Translations under genes and position numbers: made by a program
Part shown: positions 51,954 to 60,400 of the stretch, piece after piece
Layout: each line of letters starts with the position of its first letter
How positions within the stretch are numbered: the stretch's first letter is position 1
NCBI RefSeq assembly: GCF_002884445.1
Contig: NZ_KZ614144.1
Span: forward strand, 4,384,094 to 4,448,093
DNA length: 64,000 bases
Reading direction: 5' to 3'
Source: Paenibacillus castaneae
Lineage (GTDB): Bacteria > Bacillota > Bacilli > Paenibacillales > Paenibacillaceae
The notes under the pieces: generated by a model
What the model saw: only the letters and a program-made list of their open reading frames with translations
What the model was told of the DNA's origin: nothing
Databases searched by the model: none

Positions 51954-52730
51954 ATGGCTGCCTCATTGGATTTCTTTTATCAAGAAACGAGAGTGAAGCA
52001 TGAGCATATCGCGATGCATCACCACCAGTGCTACGAGCTGGTCTATTACGACTGCGGTCAAGGTACAACCCGAATCGGGAAAGCCGAACATTCTTTCAAA
52101 TCAGGTGATTATGCGATAATAGCACCCTGCACGCCACACGAGGAACGGCACGACAAACAGTCGAAGGTTATGTTTACAGGCTTTACCAGCACCGACTTTC
52201 CTCCCTTGAAAGAAGGGATCTACCATGATACCCCGTCACGGCCTATTCTTGGCCTTATGCAGTTGCTGGCAAAAGAGCTTCGCGATAAGCCTCCCTTCTA
52301 TAAACAATTGCTTGATAATTTGATTTCGCGCCTATATTTGGAGGTGCTGCGGGCTTATCCCTCCTATGAAGCAGATAGCCGCCATGACATTATACGATTC
52401 GCCCAGGCTTTCATTGATGAGTACTATATGCAGAAAATTGACATCCAAGCTCTTGCTCACCAATCTGGTTATAGCTATGACCGGTTTCGTCATTTGTTCA
52501 AGGAAAAGGTCAGGTTATCTCCCAGCCAATATATTTTGCAGCGTAGGATCGAGCATGCCAAAACAATGTTAAGGCATACCCACTTGCAAATATCGGTTAT
52601 CGCGATGGAATGTGGCTTTTCAACGGATGCGCAGTTTTGCAGCCTGTTCAAACGGGAAACAGAGCTAACCCCGAAGCAGTACAGAGAGCTTGATAGTGTA
52701 TTGCTTGAAGGCGACCTTCGAGAGGGTTAA
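51954..52730 (+). CDS. AraC-family regulator next to the nucleoside hydrolase
   Basis: 258 residues. N-terminal cupin (HEHIAMHHHQCYELVYYDCGQGTTRIGKAEHSFKSGDYAIIAPCTPHEERHD, about 15-70) and C-terminal AraC helix-turn-helix pair (IQALAHQSGYSYDRFRHLFKEKVRLSPSQYILQRRIEHAKTML, and ISVIAMECGFSTDAQFCSLFKRETELTPKQYRE). It is the one plus-strand regulator of this stretch, divergent from the nucleoside hydrolase gene, and probably regulates it. AGGAGAG precedes the ATG. Confidence 0.92.
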   Translation: MAASLDFFYQETRVKHEHIAMHHHQCYELVYYDCGQGTTRIGKAEHSFKSGDYAIIAPCTPHEERHDKQSKVMFTGFTSTDFPPLKEGIYHDTPSRPILGLMQLLAKELRDKPPFYKQLLDNLISRLYLEVLRAYPSYEADSRHDIIRFAQAFIDEYYMQKIDIQALAHQSGYSYDRFRHLFKEKVRLSPSQYILQRRIEHAKTMLRHTHLQISVIAMECGFSTDAQFCSLFKRETELTPKQYRELDSVLLEGDLREG

Positions 52731-52786
52731 ATAGGATAAATGAAAACCTTGCTTCGATAGAATGAATGTCCAAAATTCGCAAAATC

Positions 52787-52815
52787 AAAAAAAGCCACGT
52801 TACAACGACGTGACC
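52787..52815 (-). terminator. Distal terminator of the hybrid-kinase operon
   Basis: CACGT/ACGTG stem with an extra pair or two and a 7-nt loop, followed by seven T on the minus strand. It stands about 215 bp beyond the response regulator stop, after the larger hairpin at 52976-53020. The rest of 52731-52975 is without features. Confidence 0.55.
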
Positions 52816-52975
52816 ATTGAATACCTTAGAACAAAGGAATAACGTCTGAAGTAATGAAAGTTCGTTCCGCCAATAAATCTTAGCTATTAAACTTTTCTGA
52901 CCAACAGTGAGCAACACTTCACATATGTTGAGTATATAGAATAAAATGGGATATCTATCTTTTTTTGATTAAAAT

Positions 52976-53020
52976 ATGATGAAAGCGCGAATCGCTGTCA
53001 GCGATTCGCGCTTTCATCAT
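52976..53020 (-). terminator. Long perfect hairpin after the BTAD response regulator
   Basis: Perfect 22-bp inverted repeat, arms 52976-52997 and 52999-53020 with one base between, core GCGCGAATCGCTG/CAGCGATTCGCGC. Only 11 nt past the stop codon. A modest T-rich stretch (ATTTTAATC) follows on the minus strand. Confidence 0.75.
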
Positions 53021-53031
53021 TAGACATGAAT

Positions 53032-54153
53032 TTACAGAGAAAGGGCTAGTGGATCGACATTTCGGATGGCCGCCGCAATTCGAGGATCTGGCACCGTCCC
53101 CAGTTCCTGCTTGAGCATTTGCTCAAGGCTGCGGTACTGGCGGACCGCCTCGTTCATTCTCCCATTCGCGATATAGATACGTATCGTTTCCAAGCTAATA
53201 TCTTCCCGAAGCGGATCGAGCTTCAGAATCGCCTCAAAATAATGCAGAGCAGGATTTGATTGACCGGACTCCGAATAATGTTTTCCCGCCAGTTCCAACA
53301 ACTCAATGAATTCGCGCTCAAGCTGCCTGCTCTGAGCGATAGCCCACTCATATCCTTTGCTTTTCAGAAAGGTCCCTGTATATAGGTCTTCCGCTTGTCT
53401 GATCAGATTCAGTGCGCTAATGCCTTGTTCCTGCCTGATTTGCTTAACTAACCGCTTGAACTCGTATAGGTCGCAATCCATATGCTCCTCTTCGATCCAT
53501 ATTTCCTTGCGATAAGCATTAATGGGATTTTTCAGTTGGCTTTCACTGATTGTCTTTCGAATATAATACAGGGTGGTATTGAGATTTTTATGTGCCTTTT
53601 CCGGTTCAAACCCGCCCCATAACGTATCGATAATTTCTTCACGACTTACTTTACCCTTATATATCAGATAGACAAGCAGTTCTTCTGTTTTGGGACTTCT
53701 CAGTCTCAACAGACTCCGGCTCTCGTCCTGCCGATGCAGCTGCAATCCGTTGAACAAGCGGATAGAAAGCAATGATTCAGAAACCGTGACAGCAGTCTTG
53801 CTTCCCGCGCGCTCCAACGTACGGGCTACACGCTCAGCTGTAACGGGCTTCATCAAATAATCGAGCGCGTTCATATCGAAGGCCTGAACAGCATATTCAT
53901 CGTAGCCGGTTACAAATACGATATGAATCTCTTTATCATGGGCTCTAAGGCGGGCGCTTAAGGACATCCCGTCAATCTCGGGCATCGAAATGTCCAGAAA
54001 TACGATATCAAGCGGATTCTCTCTAGCGTAATCGAGAGCTTCCAGCGGATTGAGGAACGTTCTGCAGACATTGACAGTTCCGCTTTCAGACAAAATTCTA
54101 TTTAATCGTTTTACTGATAACAACTCATCATCCACGATAATGGCTCGCAGCAT
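53032..54153 (-). CDS. Response regulator with BTAD (SARP-type) output domain
   Basis: 373 residues. Receiver domain 1-120: DD at 8-9, phospho-acceptor D54 (VFLDISMPEIDG), and K in YLMKPV. Winged-helix DNA-binding domain about 150-225 (LLRLRSPKTEELLVYLIYKGKVSREEIIDTLWGG). Bacterial transcriptional activation domain of TPR-like helices about 235-365 (CDLYEFKRLVKQIRQ, LYTGTFLKSKGYEWAIAQSRQLEREFIELLELAGKHY). It lies 3 bp downstream of the hybrid kinase and is most likely its partner. Its target genes are unknown; the SLH surface protein gene upstream is a candidate. Confidence 0.93.
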   Translation of the reverse strand: MLRAIIVDDELLSVKRLNRILSESGTVNVCRTFLNPLEALDYARENPLDIVFLDISMPEIDGMSLSARLRAHDKEIHIVFVTGYDEYAVQAFDMNALDYLMKPVTAERVARTLERAGSKTAVTVSESLLSIRLFNGLQLHRQDESRSLLRLRSPKTEELLVYLIYKGKVSREEIIDTLWGGFEPEKAHKNLNTTLYYIRKTISESQLKNPINAYRKEIWIEEEHMDCDLYEFKRLVKQIRQEQGISALNLIRQAEDLYTGTFLKSKGYEWAIAQSRQLEREFIELLELAGKHYSESGQSNPALHYFEAILKLDPLREDISLETIRIYIANGRMNEAVRQYRSLEQMLKQELGTVPDPRIAAAIRNVDPLALSL

Positions 54154-54156
54154 TAG

Positions 54157-57100
54157 TCACCTCTCCAATCGGTTGCGCAGCTGTACCGGAATGTCGAATG
54201 AGACCGATGTCCCAATCCCTTCACGGCTGCTAATATGAATCTGATGTCCATAGATCAACTTGATACGCCTGTCGATGTTCCATAATCCGACGCCACTTCG
54301 CTCTCCATTCGTTCTTAACATCTCCTCAAGCTTCTGCTCGCTCATTCCGCGTCCATCGTCCTCAACTTGGAACCTGACCGTTCCGCCCTCTTCCGTAATC
54401 GTAATGATGACTTTTCCCCCAGCCAAATTTGACATCAACCCATGACGTATCGCGTTCTCCACTAAAGGCTGAAGAATAAGCGGAGGAATCAGAACCATCC
54501 GATTCGCGTTCACATTGTAGTCTACCTGCAGGCGGTCACCGAACCGAGCCTGCTCGATATGAACGTAAGCCTCAACCAGCTTCAGTTCACTATCCAGTGT
54601 CGTTAAAGAGTCCAATTGCTTAAAGTCGAAGCTGCTGCGCAAATATTGCGAGAGATGCAGCGTCAACTCCTCAGCACGTTCCGGCTCGTCAACGCATAGT
54701 TCGGCTATGGAATTGAGCGCATTGTAAAGAAAATGTGGTTTGATCTGAGAGCGCAGGAAAGCCATTTCAGCATCCTTAGCTGATTTCATAGAAGCTTTCA
54801 AGCGGGTCAAGCTTCTTACTCGTGCCATCAGCTCCTCCGCTTCAAACGGCTTTCCAACAAAATCATTGGCTCCAATCTCCATCGATACTTTCATATCGTT
54901 GACTCTGTTCTTCGCCGTAAGCATCAAGACGGGGAGCTCGAAGATCGAATACCTTTCCCTAATTTTCCTGAGCACCTCATATCCCGACATATCAGGCATT
55001 GAGATATCCAGCAGCACCAAGAAGAAATCCGATCGCCTGGCGATCTCTTCAAGCGCCATTTCTCCGCGATTCACAACAACAAAAGAGAAGCCTTCCAGTT
55101 TCAAAAGATTGGTCATAGACTGCAGATTGGCAAAATCATCGTCTACAACAAGAATCGTCTCATCAATTTCGCCTGTCACGTAGAACGGATATTCCGTGAG
55201 AATATGCAGCATGTCCGTCTTTGGTACATCGGCCAGACGGATCTTGACGGTTCTGTCACCCTTCACACCCAGCGGCAGCGTAAACCTGAACTCAGAGCCA
55301 TGCCCCGGAGCAGAATCTACGTCAATCGTGCCGCCGTGCAGTTCGACCAGTTTCTTCGTTATACTGAGTCCAAGACCTGTCCCGGCATTTGGAGAAGGAA
55401 TATCATCGGCAACTTGCTCGAACGCCTGAAATATTTTACTCTTCATATGCTCCGCAACCCCGATTCCCGAATCGCGTACGCTCACCTCAACGTGATTTCG
55501 GACCAATCTGGCGTTAATTTCCACAAAACCTTGATCAGTGAATTTGATCGCGTTGCCAATCAAATTATGTAAAATTTGCTGAAGCCGGTTGCCATCCGCA
55601 TATACCGGCGGCAGCGCGACATTCACTTTATTCACTATCGTTATCTCTTTGCCACCCAATAGGAAGGAATGCATGCGAATGACTGAATCGACGGCCGCAG
55701 CGAGATCTACGGAACCGCGATATAATGCAATATCTCCGTGCTTTAGCTTGGAGTAATCAAGCAAATCATTGACAAGCAGGCTTAACCTTCTTCCGCTGCC
55801 CATAACAATGGCGAGATTCCGGGCTTGTCCCTCGTTCATCGGCCCCTCTGCGCCTTTAAGCAACGTATCGGTAATGCTTACGATCGCATTCAGCGGCGTC
55901 TTCAACTCATGGGACGTATCGATCAGAAAGTCATCCTTAATTTTATCCAACTGAACCAATTGATTTTTCATCTCGTTGATTGTGTGATAGGCCTCAAAAA
56001 AGCGGAGCACGATGAGACAGATCATGATGAAATTAAAAAACACGATATAAAACTGGCAAAGCCACAGGCTTTCTTTCCAGGACAAGGCAAGCAAAATGAT
56101 GTCCAATGAATACAGGTTGATCGTCAAAATAGCTATGAACCACAACAAGGATTTGATTCGATCTCTCGCTTCGCTTCTAACATATAACGCGGCAACTTTC
56201 ACCAGCATCCAAATCAACATAAATTCATATATGCCGATAACATATCCCTGAATGGACGTATACGTGTGAATAGGCAGTATGGCAATCAGAACCACAAAAC
56301 TGCCAAGCACAGCAGTTATTATTTGAATAAGCTTCCATGAAATCAGACTTTTTTGCATTTGATAGAAAACAATAGCCAGTATAATTAAACAAGCGATAGA
56401 GCAGATATCCTTCAATTTATATAAAACCTGAAATGACAAATCGGGCAAAAGCAGCAAAAGAGATCTTTCTCCCATCAGACCGTGATAAATCGAAAACAAC
56501 GTACAAATGAACGAAAACGCCAGTAGCAAATAATCCATTCTGTGAAACAACATCGCTACAGCGAAGCAAATGAGGTAGATAAGCGCCAATGTGCCCAGTA
56601 TCGCAAGAATAACGAACTCACCCATCAGAGTCTTATTCTCATGCCCCACCATCGCCGACTGTTCCCCGAAATATAGCGAGAGCGGAATACCACCGTTAAT
56701 ATAATCGTAATTGGATACTTGTACGATAATCTCGATTTCTCCTTGATCAGATGCAAAAAAGCCCAACTGTGGAACATTCCCCGGCTGGTACTCCGCAGAC
56801 TGCAATGCCGTCTTGCCATCTTCCAACAGACGATGCCCATTGACAAAGACGACACTTGAAAATCGAATATTTGTTTTCTTGATTGCGAATATGCCTTCGA
56901 CAGGCACATTTTTCAATACGACCCGGTATGTAGCGGAACCATAGGCAGGCAGCGGACTTCCGAAATCATCTATGCCATTCCAAGTGGAAGGTACTTCCAC
57001 ATATATTTTATCTTCGGATAGCAGCCCGTCGCTAGAAGCTTTGAAGTCTTCCGGAGTCAGCAATTGATTCCAATAAAATTCCCATTCGCCATCTAATCTG

Positions 57101-57261
57101 ATTCTGTCATCTTGTCCGTAACGCCACGAGGATAAATCCATGATGCCGTTATGGACTTGCGGATCGTATGTACGCTTCCCATTATCCATGTACATAGACA
57201 GCGGAATGAGCAAAATAGAAATTATACCGATGAGACAAATCATCAGAACTTTTCTTAACAA
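54157..57261 (-). CDS. 7TM hybrid histidine kinase with two different kinase modules
   Basis: 1034 residues, TTG start after GGGGGAG. N-terminal helix, an extracellular jelly-roll-like domain (about 50-205), seven membrane helices of the 7TMR-DISM kind (about 212-425), HisKA with H451 (SHELKTPLNAI), first HATPase (about 555-670: NLIGNAIKFTD, VRDSGIGVAEH, NAGTGLGLSITKKLV), receiver domain with D752 (LLDISMPDMSG), then a second, LytS/YesM-type kinase module with H843 (RSQIKPHFLYNALNSI) and its own ATPase (about 925-1030: QPLVENAIRHGL, DDGRGMSEQ). The two modules are of different kinase classes. It likely signals to the BTAD regulator. Confidence 0.92.
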   Translation of the reverse strand: MLRKVLMICLIGIISILLIPLSMYMDNGKRTYDPQVHNGIMDLSSWRYGQDDRIRLDGEWEFYWNQLLTPEDFKASSDGLLSEDKIYVEVPSTWNGIDDFGSPLPAYGSATYRVVLKNVPVEGIFAIKKTNIRFSSVVFVNGHRLLEDGKTALQSAEYQPGNVPQLGFFASDQGEIEIIVQVSNYDYINGGIPLSLYFGEQSAMVGHENKTLMGEFVILAILGTLALIYLICFAVAMLFHRMDYLLLAFSFICTLFSIYHGLMGERSLLLLLPDLSFQVLYKLKDICSIACLIILAIVFYQMQKSLISWKLIQIITAVLGSFVVLIAILPIHTYTSIQGYVIGIYEFMLIWMLVKVAALYVRSEARDRIKSLLWFIAILTINLYSLDIILLALSWKESLWLCQFYIVFFNFIMICLIVLRFFEAYHTINEMKNQLVQLDKIKDDFLIDTSHELKTPLNAIVSITDTLLKGAEGPMNEGQARNLAIVMGSGRRLSLLVNDLLDYSKLKHGDIALYRGSVDLAAAVDSVIRMHSFLLGGKEITIVNKVNVALPPVYADGNRLQQILHNLIGNAIKFTDQGFVEINARLVRNHVEVSVRDSGIGVAEHMKSKIFQAFEQVADDIPSPNAGTGLGLSITKKLVELHGGTIDVDSAPGHGSEFRFTLPLGVKGDRTVKIRLADVPKTDMLHILTEYPFYVTGEIDETILVVDDDFANLQSMTNLLKLEGFSFVVVNRGEMALEEIARRSDFFLVLLDISMPDMSGYEVLRKIRERYSIFELPVLMLTAKNRVNDMKVSMEIGANDFVGKPFEAEELMARVRSLTRLKASMKSAKDAEMAFLRSQIKPHFLYNALNSIAELCVDEPERAEELTLHLSQYLRSSFDFKQLDSLTTLDSELKLVEAYVHIEQARFGDRLQVDYNVNANRMVLIPPLILQPLVENAIRHGLMSNLAGGKVIITITEEGGTVRFQVEDDGRGMSEQKLEEMLRTNGERSGVGLWNIDRRIKLIYGHQIHISSREGIGTSVSFDIPVQLRNRLER

Positions 57262-57433
57262 CGCTTTCTCCCCCTTTCTCTGAAAAGCTCCAGCTGGTCA
57301 TCGTCTTACAGCCAGTGCATATGCATGGCGAAGTCACATCGAGAAATTGAACGAATAGCCACTATCGTAATTATATTGATTCAGATATTGGAGTAAAGAA
57401 TTATTTCATTTTAGTCTGCCATACTGACAAAAT

Positions 57434-57462
57434 CAGCTCGACCACATTTTGTGATCGAGCTG
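57434..57462 (-). terminator. Terminator of the SLH protein gene
   Basis: 13-bp stem CAGCTCGATCACA/TGTGGTCGAGCTG with one G-U pair, followed by ATTTTGT on the minus strand; it begins 22 nt past the stop codon. Confidence 0.75.
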
Positions 57463-57483
57463 AACCTGCTGTATTGCATTTCG

Positions 57484-60400
57484 TTAAATGAGATCCGATT
57501 TTTCCAGCAAACGTTTCATCATAACGGCTACTTCAGCACGAGTAATGCTGGCTTGCGCCGCAAGATCCGAATTGCTTTTCCCCACTACAATTCCAGCTTG
57601 GATACAGTCAGCAATGCCCTGCTTCGCCCAGTTAGACATGTTTACCAGTCCAAATGACCGAAGCAGCTCGTCCAAATCTTTCATTGGAAGCCTTTCTTTC
57701 AACTGCGTGAGTATCATAGCTTTAGAGATCATCACCATCGCTTGCTCACGAGTCAACTTCTCATTCGGCCTGAACGTGCCATCTTCAAACCCGCTAATCA
57801 AGTGATACGCATGTGCTGTACCGATTGCTTGATTATACCAATCACTTTGGTTGACATCTGAGAAAGGCGCTTTTTCAGCTATCGGCCTCAAACCCAGAGC
57901 GCGAACAAGAATCGTAGCAAATTCGGCACGGGTCATGTCAAGACTAGGATCGAAGTTCCCATTTCCTCTGCCATCCACGATCATTCGGGAGCCCATATCA
58001 TTAATGGCATCCTTCGCCCAATGACTCGCAACATCCGCAAACTCAATTGGATGCCATACAACCGCATAAGTGCTGTTTGTCAAACTATTCATTTGTGCAA
58101 AATACTGTCCGTCAATCAAGGTGACCTGGGTTGGTACATGACGTACGCTGCCATCCGGATCGACTACAATGCCTGTTGTAATACCACTGTGCACAATTTC
58201 ATCAGAAAGCGCAATCTGCCGCTTAACATAAGTGCTAAATTGCGTCACTTCTACTACTCGCTCCCCGTAGCTCGCACTGACCTTAAAATCAACCGGAGGC
58301 ACGAGAATCGTAAACGCTCCATTCCTAGCAGCGTTTTCTACGACACTTGTCATAGCTGGTGCAGGCTTGTCAATCTCAATATGAATGCTTATGTCCTGTA
58401 AGGCAATAGAACCGCCCAACTGTTTTTGAATTCCGTCGATATCGATTTGAATTGCAGGCAGGAAGTAGCTTGCTTTGTCGGTTTTGAGCTCAAGGGTAGC
58501 TTGCTTGTTCTCCATAGCCTTCACCATATTACCATTTAATTCCCCAACGATTATGTCGGATTTGGAATTCATAAGAATCGTAATAACCGGACTTTGACCT
58601 TCCTTTGCCAGCCTATCAGCTAATTTGGCTTGATCGACCGCAATCGTAATAACCGATTGGTTATTTCTTGTACTTTGTGTTACAGTCCCCGCGCTGACCA
58701 CTTTTCCATTAACATAAATATCTGCAGAGTTATTAGGCTCAGTAGGCTGTGGCTCGTTAATAATTGGTGGACTAATAATGGTCGTATCAACAACCGTAAT
58801 CACCAGCGTCTGGTCGGCTCCGCCGCTGAATTGGAATTTCAGTGTTGCGGTGCCTACCGGTAATCCGGCCAGGTATGCCTTCTTAATTGTTACCGTGCTG
58901 CCCGTTACTGTGTAGTCCGTATCCAGCGTGAGTGTTTGATCCCCTTGTGTAATGCCGCTTAGCGTGTTGCCGTTTAACGTCAGCGTTGTCGTTACATCCG
59001 ACTGGGTCGAAGTCTTCTTATCGAAGTTCGCTGCTAATGGGCTTATCGTGCTGTTATTCGGCGTCGTCTCACTAATCGTAATCACTAACGTTTGGTCTGC
59101 TCCGTCGCTGAATTGGAATGTCAGTGTTACGGTGCCTACAGGCAGTTCAGCTAAATATGCTTTCTTGATCGTTAAGATGCTACCCGTTATCGTGTAGTCC
59201 GTATCTGGATCGAGCGCTTGACCACCTTGCGTAATGCGGCTTACCGTGTTGCCGTTTAACGTCAGCATTGTCGTCACATCCGACTGGGCCGAAGTCTTCT
59301 TATCGAAGTTCGCTGCTGCTGGGCTTATCGTGCTGTTGTTCGGTGTCGTATCAACAACCGTAATCACTAACGTCTGGTCAGCTCCGCCACTGAATTGGAA
59401 TGTCAGTGTTGCGGTGCCTACCGGCAGTCCGGCTAAGTAAGCCTTCTTAATTGTTACCGTGCTGCCCGTTACTGAATAGTCGGCGTTCAGTACGAGCGCT
59501 TGACCGCCTTGCGTAATGCGGCTGAGCGTGTTGTTGCCGTTTAACGTCAGCGTTGTCGTTACATCCGACTGGGCCGATGTATTCTTATCGAAATTCACTG
59601 CTGCTGGGCTTATCGTGCTGTTATTCGGCGTCGTATCATTAATCGTAATTACCAACGTCTGGTCAGCTCCGCCACTGAATTGGAATGTCAGTGTAGCGGT
59701 GCCTACCGGTAGTCCAGCTAAGTATGCTTTCTTGATCGTTACGCTGTTGCCTGTTACTGTGTAGTCCGTATCCGAATCGAGCGCTTGACCACCTTGCTTA
59801 ATGATGCTCAGCGTATTACCGTTTAACGTCAGCATCGTCGTTACATCCGATTGAGCCGATGTTTTCTTATCGAAGTTCGCTGCTGCTGGGCTGATCGTGC
59901 TGTTGTTCGGTGTCGTATCAACAACCGTAATCACCAACATCTGGTCGGCCCCGCCACTGAATTGGAATGTCAGTGTTGCTGTGCCTACCGGGACTCTGGT
60001 TAAGTATGCTTTCTTGATCGTTACGCTGTTGCCTGTTACTGTGTAGTCCGTATCTGGATCGAGCGCTTGACCGCCTTGCGTAATGCGGCTTAGCGTGTTG
60101 CCGTTTAACGTTAGTGTTGTCGTTACATCCGATTGAGCCGATGTTTTCTTATCGAAGCTCGCCGTTACTGGGCTTATCGTGCTGTTATTCGGCGTCGTAT
60201 CACTAATCGTAATCACTAACGTCTGGTCAGCTCCGCCACTGAATTGGAATGTCAGTGTTGCGGTGCCTACCGGCAGTCCAGCTAAGTATGCTTTCTTGAT
60301 TGTTACGCTGTTGCCTATTACTGTGTAGTCCGTATCCGGATCGAGCGCTTGACCACCCTGCTTAATGCTGCTGAGCGTATTACCGTTTAACGTCAGCGTT

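Noticed and set aside
54866-55572. Plus-strand frames opposite the hybrid kinase
   Set aside because: No ribosome binding sites; long only because of the codon composition of the real gene.
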